Of a DNA stretch of 64,000 nucleotides, positions 54,131 through 64,000 are shown in pieces; position 1 is the stretch's first letter; every line of letters starts with the position of its first letter. The notes under the pieces are model-generated. The model had not been told where the DNA came from, ran no database searches, and saw nothing but the letters and a program-made list of their open reading frames with translations. The DNA comes from Triparma columacea. Its lineage: Eukaryota > Sar > Bolidophyceae > Parmales > Triparmaceae. Both the position numbers and the translations under genes were made by a program. The stretch covers positions 1 through 64,000 of the forward strand of contig BRYA01000635.1 of assembly GCA_030267965.1 (NCBI GenBank). Direction: 5' to 3'.

Positions 54131-55964
54131 TCACGTGAAGTGCTTCAACTCGTCGAGCTCCTCCTCGGTAATCTCCTTTGTTTCCTTCTTGACTTGGCGC
54201 CGTGTTTGCTGACTCCTGTACATGACCTGGCGGCCCACCCTCTTGGGGGGGGGCTGCAGGGCGCGCTCGATAGCGGCCTTGTTCTTCTCGATCTGCTTCT
54301 GCTCGAGGATCTTCTGCTGCTCGATACGCTTGATCTCTCGTCTCTTCTTCTCCTTCTCTTTCTCCGCCTTTTTGACGTAATCGTCAGGCATCTGCTCCAA
54401 GGCGCTCAGCAGGTCCTCCAATTGGGCCTCCAAGTCGCTGAGCATAAAGAGCGTCGTGGGGTTCGAGGACGCGTCAAAGCCGCACCTCTGGTAGACGTCC
54501 TTGACCTTCTCCCCTAGCGACATGAGCAAGAGCTCCTGCTTCTCCTGCGTGGTTCCTGCTGACTTGGCTATGCGCTTGGCTAGCTGGGCCTTCTTGGCCT
54601 CCTCAGTGTCGATCTGGGTCTCGAGCATGGTTATGTTCTGCTGGAGGACGTTGGTCTTCTCGTCCATCTTCGATTTCGTTTCCCTGTAGCTCGTCTTCAA
54701 ATCCTCAAGCGCTTGCTCCGTCTCCTGCGAGTTCTGAATCAAGAACAGGTTCTGCTCCTCGAGAGCAATAAAGAAGTTTAGAAGCTGCTGGGGTTCCTCA
54801 AAGTACATCGGCATCTCTTCTCCACTAGAGGTCCAGGCCTCGTCCTCGACGTTTGGGGGGTCGGGGTATTTGACTTGAATCTGGTTCTGGTCGTCACCCT
54901 TCCTTCTTCTCCTCTTCTTCTTCTCCCCCCCCGCCTTCTCCTCCGCCTCGTGGCGAGCGACGGCCTCCTGATAGAGCCTCTTCTTGAGTGCGTCGTATTC
55001 CTCCAGCTTGGTGTCGATTCTTTTTTGCCTCCTTGAAGCCTGCCTATCCTTCTTCATTTTGTTTTGCGTCTCAAAGAACTCGGGGGGCGTGAGCTTGTCC
55101 AGGAAGGCCTTGTACTTGAGACAATCCTCGAGGGCCTCCTTGTGCTTGCTCATGTCGCTGACGACCATCTGGATCTGCTGGTTGAGCTTCTTGATCTCCT
55201 GGACCTTGTCTGTCTTCTTCCTTGTCTCCTCCTCCGCCTTCTTAATCGCGGCGTGGGCCTTCTTGTCATTCTCCTTCAAGAACGTATCGAAACGAATTGC
55301 ATCCTCCTCTAGCATCTGCTCGGACTTCTGCAGGGCCTCCTCCTTCATTTGCGCCTTCTCTTCAAGCTTCCTGATTTCTTCCCTTTTCGTGTCAAGGCTC
55401 ATCTGGACCAAGAACATCTCCCTCTTCTTCGCAATGAAGTCGTCCATCCTCTCCCCCTTTTCTTGACGGCGCTCGTTGATGACACCAGCGGCGGCGGTAC
55501 TGGTGGGGGGCTGCAGGGGGGGGGGGGGGGATGTTGTGGTGGTGTGTGTTGTGGGTTAGATTAACAACTACTCTTGAAAAACGAGCTGACGCTGCCGACA
55601 CCAGGCGAGACGCGCATTTAGAAGTCATCCCTCCATCACCCCTCCAACCCCCGCCCCACCTCCCATCCCAACTAGGACAAAACCCCTTCCCCTGCCCCCG
55701 TCTGTTACCCCCCCCTCCTCACACCCCATATCTCACCTTTCCGCCAGTTGAGGCAGCTCCCGTATCACCCATCATTTCTTTGACCCTGAGACTTCTCCCC
55801 GCGAGCGCCCCATGCTTTCCCTTCTGCCAAATTTTGAGCTTCATGTTTTCCTCCCGAGCCTCCGCCCTTGCCTTCTTCTGCTCATCTCTGAGACGAAATA
55901 CCTCTTCATCGTTGGGAAGTGTGAACGGATTCCTACTCTCGTTACTCTTAAAATTGTCAGACAT
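54131..55964 (-). CDS. CFAP100: Cilia and flagella-associated protein 100 (CFAP100/MIA1)
   Basis: Exons 55964-55737 and 55510-54131 (1608 nt, 535 aa). CFAP100 is part of the modifier of inner arms (MIA) complex that binds inner dynein arm f in axonemes. Marks: near residue 12, NPFTLPNDEEVFRLRDEQKK, the family N-terminal block (NPFxLPxDExIFxLR); a basic linker; then DFIAKKREMFLVQMSLDTKREEIRKLEE, which matches the DUF4200 coiled coil. The rest is one long coiled coil rich in Lys/Glu with PPEFF and MYFEEPQQLL between coils. The C-terminus is a short basic-acidic tail. It strongly suggests the organism can build a motile flagellum at some life stage. Confidence 0.9.
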
Positions 55965-56063
55965 ATCAAGCACCGTGTGACAAGGCACAAAACTGGCCAA
56001 AAGAGGTTTGTGAATTGAGTCTGTCTAACCGCTGTTGGTCGGGTGCTGTCCAAAACCTCTTTA
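55965..56063. promoter_or_regulatory. Very short divergent promoter, CFAP100 / armadillo gene
   Basis: Only 99 bp separate the ATG of CFAP100 from the ATG of the plus-strand armadillo gene. A bidirectional promoter is implied. No specific element is visible. Confidence 0.5.
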
Positions 56064-59000
56064 ATGGTTAAATCTGAGGGACTGACTGGATTTAGGTCCC
56101 CCATGGGGTCCCCCGTGTACTACCAGGAGCAAGAGAAGCCCGAGGCTGCTTCTTTGATGGAAGAGAATAACCAGGACATTGACAGTAGCAGTGAGGCTTC
56201 CTCGGCCGTGGTGATTGCTTCACCTACAGCAAGAAAGAGCGCGGCGAGGAAGAAGATGAGGGCGGTCGGACAGGGTGTCCTTTTCACAAAGCCGGCGATC
56301 TTCAAGAAACCCATCTGCGGAGACTTGTTCGGGAGCAGGTGAGGCATCTGGTGGGGAGTGGAGGTCGGCAACAAAACAACAAGTTGTTATTTGTTGTTTG
56401 TGCAATAGCAGGAGGAGCGGTAATGAGCATAGGGAACACAGCTTCTGCAGCGGGCGCTTCATCAACTTTCGCAGTTTCGACCATTGTCATCTTAAACCCC
56501 CCCAACCTCTCGCCTCTCCCCCCCCCAGTGACAATGAGGGCGGCTTCCTCTACGCATCCAGGAACAAGAAAGTCGGTGGAGTGTTCGGTGAGACTTTCTC
56601 AAAGGAGGAGAAGTCCCCCACCCATTCGAAACCCGACGCTGATGCCAAGGGCTCGAGCGTCTTTGAGAACGAGGCCGGCTTCTGGACCGATACAGAAAGC
56701 GACGACGAGAGCGAAGGCGAGGGGGCTGGCGGCGACAGCCTCACCGACAAGCAGAGGCTAGCCAAAACTCTCAACAACTGGTGCGTCGACGAGGGGAATA
56801 CCCCCTACATGCTGAACGAGGGGGGGCTCGAAAGCCTGATTGAACTCAGCAATAGCCAGGATAGATTGATCAAGAGGCAGTGTGCGCAGGCTTTCATGAG
56901 ACTGTGTAAGAGAGGGAACATTAGAAAGAGGCTCTTTGAGACTCCAGGCCTTGTCAGCGCCATCATATCTCTGGCCTACGTCCTCAAGTCCCCGAAGCGA
57001 GGGCTCGACTGCGCCAAAGCCCTCCTCTGCTTGACCTTGGTTCCTGACTCGGAGGAGATTCTAGTGTCGGGGGGCGCTGTCAGCGCTTTCATGGCCCTCA
57101 TGGGCCTCGGGGCCAACACAGTGGCGCCAGTATGCGTCCACGGCCTCTTTAACCTCACCTGTACCCGTACCTACTACAACGACGTCGAGAAGGTCATCAA
57201 ATCCATGGCCAACTTGCCCTTCACGGACAAGATCGACCCGAGGCCCCTCATTCTCAAGTCCTTCCTGAACGCTTCCCTGGTCTTCCGGCTGAGGACTAAG
57301 GTCCTGGAAGAGGGAGGCATTCAGGTTATGGAGACGTACATTCCTAGAATCCTCAAACCAGAGCTCAAGACCGTTTGCGCGACAACACTTTACAACCTGA
57401 GCCTCAGCTACGGGTCGCTCAGGAGTGACATGGTCGTGAAGGGCGCAGTCAGGTGCTGCGCCAAGCTCGTAAAGGGAGAACAATCAACCGACGAGTGCCT
57501 CTTCCTCGCAACCAAGGCCCTCGGCAACATGTGCCAGGACCTCTCGAGCAGGCACAGGGCGCTCGATGATGGAGCGATCACCGTCCTCCAGACGGTGGTC
57601 TCGAGAAAGGGCCTCGAACCCAGGGTGTATGCCGCTTGCGCCGAGACCCTTGCGAAGATATCGCTGTTTCAGGACCTCATCGGGAGGCTGGTCAAGTTAG
57701 GAGGTATTGAGCTCCTCATAACCCTCGTCTCCGGGGACAACGCTGACGCGAAGCACTTTTGCGGTACGGCCTTCTGCAATTTCCTCAAGGACGAGCAGTG
57801 CCACCCCCTTATTATTTCCAAGGGCGCGCTCAAGCCTCTCATGGACCTCAGTATGGACACGCAAATGAAGGACGACATCGGTCTCATCAAAGCGCTCTCC
57901 TTCGCAATCTACAACATTAGCTGTGGGAAGAAGAACACGATCGAGCCCCTCATGGAGGCCGGCGTTCTCACCAGTTTGGTGAGCTTTGCTAAGCAGGAAA
58001 GTGTCGCAGTCAGGGAGAGGGTGGCCGCCGCCCTTTGCAACCTGGCTCTGAGTGACTACTCAAAGGACGGCAAGACAATCGCAGAAATAATGATCAAAGA
58101 CTGCGGCATCTTGGAGTGCATCACCGACATGATGGACGACAAGGAGGAGATGGAGAAAATGCCGGAGGTCACCCAGCAGTGCGTCACCGCCCTTGCAATT
58201 TTCAGTCACGACCTCGCGAGCCACGACGAAATCACCAACCACGGGTGCATAGAAACTTTGATCGCCCTCGGCCTCGGGAGTAACGACCTGGAGACGATAA
58301 CTGTCTGCGCGAGCGTTTTGTCTAGCCTTACCTTTGGGGAGAAAAGTAAAAAGAGACTCATCGAGAAGGGCGGTTTAAAGGCCCTCATCAGGATCAGCAA
58401 CTCCTCTGATGACAAGGACAAGAGCACCCGCCAGCTTTGCGCCATGGCGTTCTGCAACATCTCCATGGACGAGCTGGGGATGGAGAAGATGATGGAGCCT
58501 GGAGTTGACATGATTGAGGTGTTGGCCTCGCTATCGAACTGCTACTCTGAGGAGGTCCAGCACGACTGTGCTAAGTGCTTCTGCACCATGAGCAGCTACA
58601 AGCAGTACGCCAAGAGGCTGTGCGAAAGCAAAGGTGTGCACGCCATCATGATGGTAGCAATGGTCAGGGCGGTGAAGAGCTCGACCAAGGAGTTGTGCGC
58701 AATGAGCCTGCTGAACTTGATAACGGAAGAGACTAAGATCGAGATTCTCAGCCAGGGGGCTCTCCAAATGTTCGGCACCTTTTGCATCCAGGACAACGAG
58801 AACATGATGAGCATCTGCGCCAAGGTGTTTTGTGTCAGCAGCACAACAAAGGAGGGCAGGAGCTTTATCGTCAAGAAGAAGAGCAGGTGAGTTAGCATAC
58901 GTAACCAATACGTAACCAAAACACCATAACAAGTTTCATCAAGATCTCATCCATGCCCCCCCCCTGCCCCCTCACCCGAACCCCACATTATTAGTCTCCT

Positions 59001-61573
59001 CGGACTTTTCAGCCTAATCAGGAGCAAGTGCAGGGAAACGCAGCTCAACTGCGCGAGAGCCGTCCTGAACATGCTTTCTAGCGAGGACTGCGTGGTCGTG
59101 ACGACAAAGTATGGCGGTCTCGTCGTGCTAAGGGTCCTGACGACCCTGGAAGATTACTGCAACGACGTGGCGAAGTTGGCTGCAACAGGGGTCGACCTCA
59201 ACGTTGTCGAGAAGCTGCACCAGTCCCTCAGGGACACGAGGCAGAGCTGCGAGACCACTGTCGCCAGGGTCCTAACAAGCATGGTCAATGATCCGTTCTG
59301 CATGGAGGCCATGATCAAGGAGAACATGGCCAGCGTCCTTGTGTTACTTGCCCAGAGTACCTGCGCGGATACTGTCAAGAGCGCTGTTCGCGCTTTCTGC
59401 AGCTGCGCGTTCTTCAAAAAGATGAGAGCCCCAATGATTAAAGCAGGGTGCGTCAGCAGCATCGTCTGGTTGGTTTTGAGCGGGCAGCACTTGCTTGAGA
59501 TAGCCGAGGATTCCGCCAGGGCACTTTGCTATCTGAGCATGAGCCACGAGGGGAGGAAGACCATGGTGGACGAACACACCGTCACAGCGATGCTAGTTCT
59601 CGCAAAAAGGGTCTCGGACGACAGCCCCGTGAAGGCTCTGATCGCCCTCGCGCTACAGTACTTCAGCTGGAGCAAGTCCAGCCAGACAAAGGTCGTCTCG
59701 GATGGTGGAGCGAAGCTGCTTGTACAAATGAGCAAGATGGGAGGCAAAGACCAGACAGGGAGAGATAGAGAGATCGCCAGGGACTGCGGCGTTGCCTTTG
59801 CTAACTTGAGCCACAGGTCAGATTTGAGGGAGGCCTTGTTGGAAAATGGGGTCATAGAGGCAGCTAGCACTATCGTAGACAACGATAGAGTGCAACATGA
59901 CACCGAGTACACTTGGAGGATTTGCGCCACGATATACCACATGACGCAGACAGCGGGCATTAGGGGGAAGTTGACGAAGGAGGGCGCAGTTCACGTGGTC
60001 GTTGCTCTCAGCAAGTTCGCCAACGACGCGAGCAAGCAAATGTGCGCCGCTGCCATCTGCAATTTGAGCAAGAGCAAGAGCAGCAGGGAAAAGGCAGTGG
60101 AGGACGGTGCTGTCGACTGTCTGATTTACCTCGCCCAGAGCAGTGATAACAGGTGAGTGGGTAGGGTTAGGGGGGGGGGGGCGAAGTGCCAGGGAGCGAA
60201 GCGAGTTGGAGAAAGGGCGAAATTCAACATATCGTTGGAGAAAGGGGCGGAATTCAACATATCGTTCTGTTTCTCACATTTGGTTCACGAGCAGGTTGAC
60301 AAAGAACTACTGTGCTATTGCTCTGAGCAACTTGAGCATGTACGCCAAGGTCGAGGACGGCACGGTCGCAGCTCTGTTGGGCATGAACGGGAAGGGAGGG
60401 GAGCTTGTTGGTAATGAGGAGGGGGGAGAGGAAGGGAATGAAGAGGGGAATGAAGACGGAGAGGAAAAGAAGGAGGACAAGAGGCTGGGATCTGGAGCTG
60501 TGACGTTGAAGAAGTTGGTCAGGGGAGGACTGTTCAAGGATGCGCAGGAGAAATTTGGAAAGTCTATTATGGTCAGGCACAAGCCGGAGGAGGAGTTACT
60601 TGGACTTCCTCCCCCAACTGTGAGCCAGCTGGGAACCCCGGAGGACCACGCTACGTACTTCCAATCTCTGGGTACCAGTGAAACGGACACGCACGTTTGT
60701 ACGTACGAGCGCGAAAAAGGGGGCATGGGGGAGTGGGCCCTACCGCCACCCGTTCCCAACGACGTCGACAGCACTCTTGACGTCGGGGAGGAAGGAAAAG
60801 GGAAGAAGGGGCACGGGGGAGGAACGTCAAAGGACGCAGGGACCGGGTTTGAGAAGATGGAGGAGATCGCAGTCCTGGTCCCAGAAATGTCCCCCGCGGA
60901 GGAGAGGGAGCTGAACGACAAGGAGGCAGTGCTAGAGATGGAGCTGGCTAGGAAGAAAAGAATTGCCGAGGAGGAAGCAAAGAGGAAGGACGGAGGGGAG
61001 GGAAAGAGGGGCCTGAGGAGGAGGTCCAGCTGGAGATCCGAGCAGAGGAAGAGCAAGGAGGAGAGCGAAATAAGGGCAGCTTTGGAGGCGGGGAGCGCCG
61101 ACGCGAGACGGGCTGGTGGATTGCTGCAGGGTATGGGAAGCGTCAGCCCAAACAGCGTCGGATTCGACAGCGTGGCGAGCGGGGAGATGGGGGCCGACAT
61201 GGAAAGCATGGAGGGAATGACTGCCATCGAGAAACTTGAGGTCAACCTGAAGAAGAAGAAGAAGGGGGCCGGGGAGGGGGGGAAGAAGTTGTCTGCTGTA
61301 GCAAAGAAGAAGAGCTCCTTGCCGGGGCTAGGGTCGTCGAAGGAGGAGAGTTACGAGAAACCAATCTTCACGAGGGATTTTAGCAACCCAGAGGACAAGC
61401 TGCTTCTGAACGAGGCCATGAAAGCGGCGAAAAAGGCAAGGGCATCTGAAACGAGGGGCACCAGAGGGAGGACTTCCAGCACGGGCAGTAGTAGTAGGAG
61501 GAGCGAAAATAGAGGAAGGTTGGGCAGCAACGCAAGTAGGATGAGTACCCACAGTAGCAGTGGGATGATGTAA
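56064..61573 (+). CDS. Large armadillo-repeat protein (1689 aa), four exons
   Basis: Exons 56064-56338, 56529-58886, 58995-60152, 60295-61573 (5070 nt). The N-terminus is acidic/Ser rich. From about residue 220 to 1350, ARM-type repeats dominate. A typical unit is ALCNLALSDYSKDGKTI or AICNLSKSKSSREKA, and many repeats end with Gly-Gly/Gly-x-Leu and a helix (GGLESLIELSNS; GGIELLITLV; GGLKALIRIS). The closing 430 residues are low complexity: Lys/Glu-rich, with a C-terminal Arg/Ser/Gly tail. ARM solenoids are protein-binding scaffolds. The unit pattern is of the vacuolar/flagellar ARMC type rather than importin or beta-catenin, with no other domain seen. Its start-to-start pairing with CFAP100 over 99 bp hints at co-regulation. 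Confidence 0.85.
60205..60266 (+). repeat. 30-bp tandem duplication in an intron
   Basis: TTGGAGAAAGGGCGAAATTC and the following CAACATATCG repeat as a 30-bp unit (with GGGG and GG changes) in the third intron (60153-60294). The same intron also has GAGCGAAGCGAG, the motif shared with other introns. Confidence 0.9.
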
Positions 61574-61616
61574 AATAGCGAGTATAGCGCATAGCACATT
61601 TCGTATTGAGAACTGG

Positions 61617-62198
61617 TCAAGATACACGCCAATTACCATTAGCCTTTTCCTTCTCCTTTCTACGCTCCTCCTTCCTCCTTCGCTTCTCCTCCTTCTTTTT
61701 CTTCTTCATTGCAGCCACGAAGTCAATCTCATCGTCTTCTCCATCATCGGCGTCGTTCTTCGTCTCAGCGAGAAGTGCCCGGGTGTCGTCCTCTGACACC
61801 GGGGCCTTTCCTGCCGCTAGAAGCATCATGCGAGAGACCCTCGCCTCCCCAGCAATCTGCTCCATGTCAGGGCCGGTCTCGAGGGAGAGGGAAGCGGGCA
61901 CTTCGGCAGCTTCAGGGCCAGGAATAGGAACGTCGGGGGCTGGAGGAGGAGCTGAAAGGGACTCTTTCAATGCCTCCTTCTCCACCTTGTCAACAGAGCC
62001 AAAGAAGGCAGCCATCTCATCGTCATCGGTAGCAGGCGAGGGATTGGGGATATTGGAGGAAGGAGTGGGGAGAGGATTCTGCTTGACCTTCTTGGAGGGC
62101 GGGCTTGGGTCAGATGAACTCGATGGCTCTGCAATCGCAGCTCTTTTTGCCTTCATCTTGGCACGCAACGTCGTTTGGTCTACGTATGTGCTAGCCAT
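61617..62198 (-). CDS. Small Lys/Glu-rich protein of unknown function
   Basis: A single-exon frame of 193 aa from the ATG at 62198. The N-terminus (MASTYVDQTTLRAKMKAKR) is a basic helix. The middle is Pro/Ser rich with an acidic DDDEMAAFFGSVDKVEKEA segment. The end has DEIDFVAAMKKKKKEEKRRRKEERR. The charge layout resembles ribosome-biogenesis or splicing factors, but no family motif is present. It is divergent from the bZIP gene over about 200 bp. The frame is strong for its length; function is open. Confidence 0.6.
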   Translation of the reverse strand: MASTYVDQTTLRAKMKAKRAAIAEPSSSSDPSPPSKKVKQNPLPTPSSNIPNPSPATDDDEMAAFFGSVDKVEKEALKESLSAPPPAPDVPIPGPEAAEVPASLSLETGPDMEQIAGEARVSRMMLLAAGKAPVSEDDTRALLAETKNDADDGEDDEIDFVAAMKKKKKEEKRRRKEERRKEKEKANGNWRVS

Positions 62199-62395
62199 AC
62201 TTTATGGGTATTTTGGCTGCACGAGGAGGACGGAGTTATCTACGGGATGAGTTTTTGGGGAGATTTGCCAAGTGTCCGAAAAGTAGCGAAAAGTGTCAAA
62301 ACAAGTTTCATCAAATCTTGTGATAACCACGTCCTGAAGCATTCTCTCACGTCACCAAGACATTTCAAGTTTAACATTTTCTCTTATCATAAAAA
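62199..62395. promoter_or_regulatory. Divergent promoter, small protein / bZIP
   Basis: The 197-bp spacer is AT rich toward the bZIP start (TTTAACATTTTCTCTTATC). It lies between head-to-head ATGs and presumably serves both genes. Confidence 0.4.
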
Positions 62396-63347
62396 ATGGA
62401 GGGTCGATATTCGCGTAGAAAGCGAGTAAATACTTCTTTTGAAAACGCCGATTGTGGAGGAGAGAAAAGGCTGAAGCAGCAGCCCAGTTACGAGCCAGTA
62501 CATTCCGAGACCATGACCAAAGAGGAGCTTTCAGCCTGGCGGAAAGCTCAGAGGCGCCTACGCAACCGTCAGGTACGTTTCGTTTTATTTCTCTTTAGAT
62601 TAGTAGCTAGCAGTGCAAGACTCAATTCGACAAGCTTGATTTCCAACACTCCCTCTACCCCCCACAGTCCGCCGCCGCCTCCCGAATGAAGCAAAAAAGT
62701 CGTATCGACGAGCTCGAGCTCGAAGTCTCAAAATTGAAGGCCCTTCTCTCGTTCTATGAGAAGGGAGCGTCTCCCCCCCCCCCTCCTAGCCTCTCCCGCC
62801 AGAAGTCCATCCCGATCTCCCCCCCCTCGTCCCCGGCCCTCGAAGGTCACAGTTCAAATACCCGGCTTAAGCCTAGGCTCGCAATGCCTTATTTGTGGTT
62901 AGCCTCGTGAATTGACTCTTTAGTCAACTCCCGAGAGCGCCATCTAATATATGATTTATTAAAATCATAGTAAACCTTCCCGCAGTGAAGAAGGGCGTCG
63001 AAGGTCACCATCCTTCGGCGCCTCTAACTGGCTGGGTTTTGAACAGTACCACCGAAGGGATCGGGATCTTCAAGGACGGAGGAGACATTAAGATTGACGG
63101 CAAAGAGATGGAGATGGAGGAGTTCCAGTACGTCCCACCTGGGCCTGTGACGGCAACGAGCGACGAAGTCTCTTCTGTCGCTGTCTCTCTCGTCCAGGAG
63201 GTCATCCCTGACGTATCTCCTGAAAGCTTGGAGGAAAGTTCCGTCTCATTTTCAGCCTCCTCTTCTTCAGAGGACGAGAGCGACGAGGACCTGTTAGGAT
63301 TCCTACTTGACGGAGGTCTTATATGGAACGAAGACACCGGGACGTAG
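62396..63347 (+). CDS. bZIP transcription factor
   Basis: Exons 62396-62572 and 62668-62845, then probably 62986-63347 (717 nt, 238 aa). The basic region and zipper span the first join: AQRRLRNRQ joins SAAASRMKQKSRIDELE, giving the bZIP basic signature NxxxAAxxSR(M)K, then a heptad Leu run LELEVSKLKALL. This is the DNA-binding and dimerisation unit of a nuclear transcription factor. The third exon uses a weak donor GAAG/GTCACA at 62845. Without splicing, the frame would read on to a stop at 62910 (a 139-aa product). The last exon encodes an acidic, Ser-rich C-terminus, a possible activation region. Its target genes are unknown. Confidence 0.8.
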
Positions 63348-63879
63348 GCGGGTACATGAGCCTACAACGCTTCCCGGGGGGGGGGGGGAGGGGGGAGGAG
63401 GGGGAACTTTTGGATAAAGTTGGTTAGGAACCACTGTGTGTTTTTTATTTACGGCTTATCAAAAGTTACCTGCTTTGTCGGTTTCCGTTTCCCACGGGGA
63501 GCAGCGCTCGGTTTTGAGAGAGGTGTCAGCAATAAGTATAGAGCAAGGAGCAGAACGGCGACTCCGACGAGGGACAGAGCAGCCACGAGCTCGCCGCAGC
63601 CCCCTGAAGCCAAGAAGGCGAAGCGAACGACGAACGAAGAAATAAGTAGAAGGTGGTTTTAATCCAAATTCCTAAAACAAAATATTTTAAGGCTTTCGCT
63701 GATTCTGATCTCTGATCTGGCTGTCAATTTCTGTCATCTAAATCGGTCAGAGGAACAAACAGCAGGCTTTGTATTTTCCCTTCCCCCCCCCTCCCCCTTC
63801 ACTGTTCGATTCTTTGCCAGAGACGCCGCCCCTGTCGCCCATATAATTCCCTTAATCAATCTGAAAAGTGAGGAGGCCA
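63348..63879. other. Spacer with no supportable gene
   Basis: Contains a 63377-63412 poly-G tract, an 80-codon open frame (63420-63662) without an ATG start, and an AT-rich part. The frame reads as a basic Arg/Thr/Ala tail, but nothing supports it as a gene. The 3' end includes the promoter of the next gene. Confidence 0.5.
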
Positions 63880-64000
63880 ATGTCGTTCGTTCCCTCCGAA
63901 ATTGTCCCTCCAAGCCAATCTGTTGTTTCCCCGGAGGTTCCAGGCGGCGAGCCGTCGGTGCACTTGGCAGAGATGGGTAACTCAACTCCATCCAAGAACG
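63880..64000 (+). CDS. 5' end of a gene cut by the window edge
   Basis: The ATG at 63880 opens a frame that stays open to the right edge (MSFVPSEIVPPSQSVVSPEV, then acidic/Pro sequence). It is probably the start of a new plus-strand protein. Product unknown; too little is present to classify it. Confidence 0.5.
   Translation, partial: MSFVPSEIVPPSQSVVSPEVPGGEPSVHLAEMGNSTPSKN

Noticed and set aside
63420..63662. Basic 80-aa frame near the right edge
   Set aside because: No ATG start and no splice partners. The composition is plausible, but nothing supports a gene.

Overview
This is a 64 kb window of a eukaryotic nuclear genome. It is gene dense (22 protein genes plus one weak candidate), with short introns, usually about 80-190 bp and nearly all GT(G/A)AG...AG. 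Coding DNA is GC rich and the spacers are AT rich or carry poly-C runs. The gene set includes CFAP100 (an axoneme protein), a NEK-type kinase, TBCD, RNA polymerase I, VPS53, TRAPPC4, a GH3 beta-xylosidase and a giant secreted protein with bacterial-type surface repeats. This points to a unicellular eukaryote that can make flagella. A heterokont alga (bolidophyte/Parmales- or pelagophyte-like) is my best guess, by inference only. No viral, plasmid or CRISPR signature was seen.

Layout. 1-7.2 kb (minus): an edge-cut protein with a possible START-like fold and a 1435-aa protein of unknown function. 7.4-11.1 kb (plus): a C-terminal U-box protein, then an F-box-like protein. 11.2-12.3 kb (minus): a secreted/ER methyltransferase-like protein. 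12.5-16.8 kb (plus): tubulin cofactor D. 16.9-17.5 kb (minus): TMCO1, first exon not found. 18.4-18.8 kb (plus): TRAPPC4. 19.5-29.0 kb (minus): a 3041-aa secreted protein with 22 repeats of about 100 aa and a cysteine-rich tail. 29.5-33.9 kb (plus): a very acidic Claspin/Mrc1-like protein. 34.0-36.4 kb (minus): VPS53. 37.0-40.9 kb (plus): the second-largest subunit of RNA polymerase I. 41.0-43.0 kb (minus): nicotinate phosphoribosyltransferase. 43.3-46 kb (minus): GH3 beta-xylosidase. 46.7-48.9 kb (minus): NEK kinase. 49.3-51.9 kb (minus): a protein with a weak Dpy-30-like segment. 52.0-53.3 kb (minus): cathepsin X/Z. 53.4-54.0 kb (plus): a small ER membrane protein. 54.1-56.0 kb (minus): CFAP100. 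56.1-61.6 kb (plus): a 1689-aa armadillo-repeat protein. 61.6-62.2 kb (minus): a small basic protein. 62.4-63.3 kb (plus): a bZIP factor. 63.88 kb to the edge (plus): the start of another gene.

Exon joins were worked out by hand from splice consensus, frame and family similarity. Each complete model was checked for a total length divisible by three. Genes often start head to head across 99-650 bp, implying shared promoters.

The most unusual points are: the giant SWM-like repeat protein; decayed tandem copies of the tails of BOTH convergent genes (TRAPPC4 and the giant gene) in the 18.8-19.7 kb spacer; introns that carry matching inverted repeats (GAGCGAAGC / GCTTCGCTC) next to their two splice sites, as introner elements would; and a roughly 65-75 bp dispersed repeat on either side of the GH3 gene.
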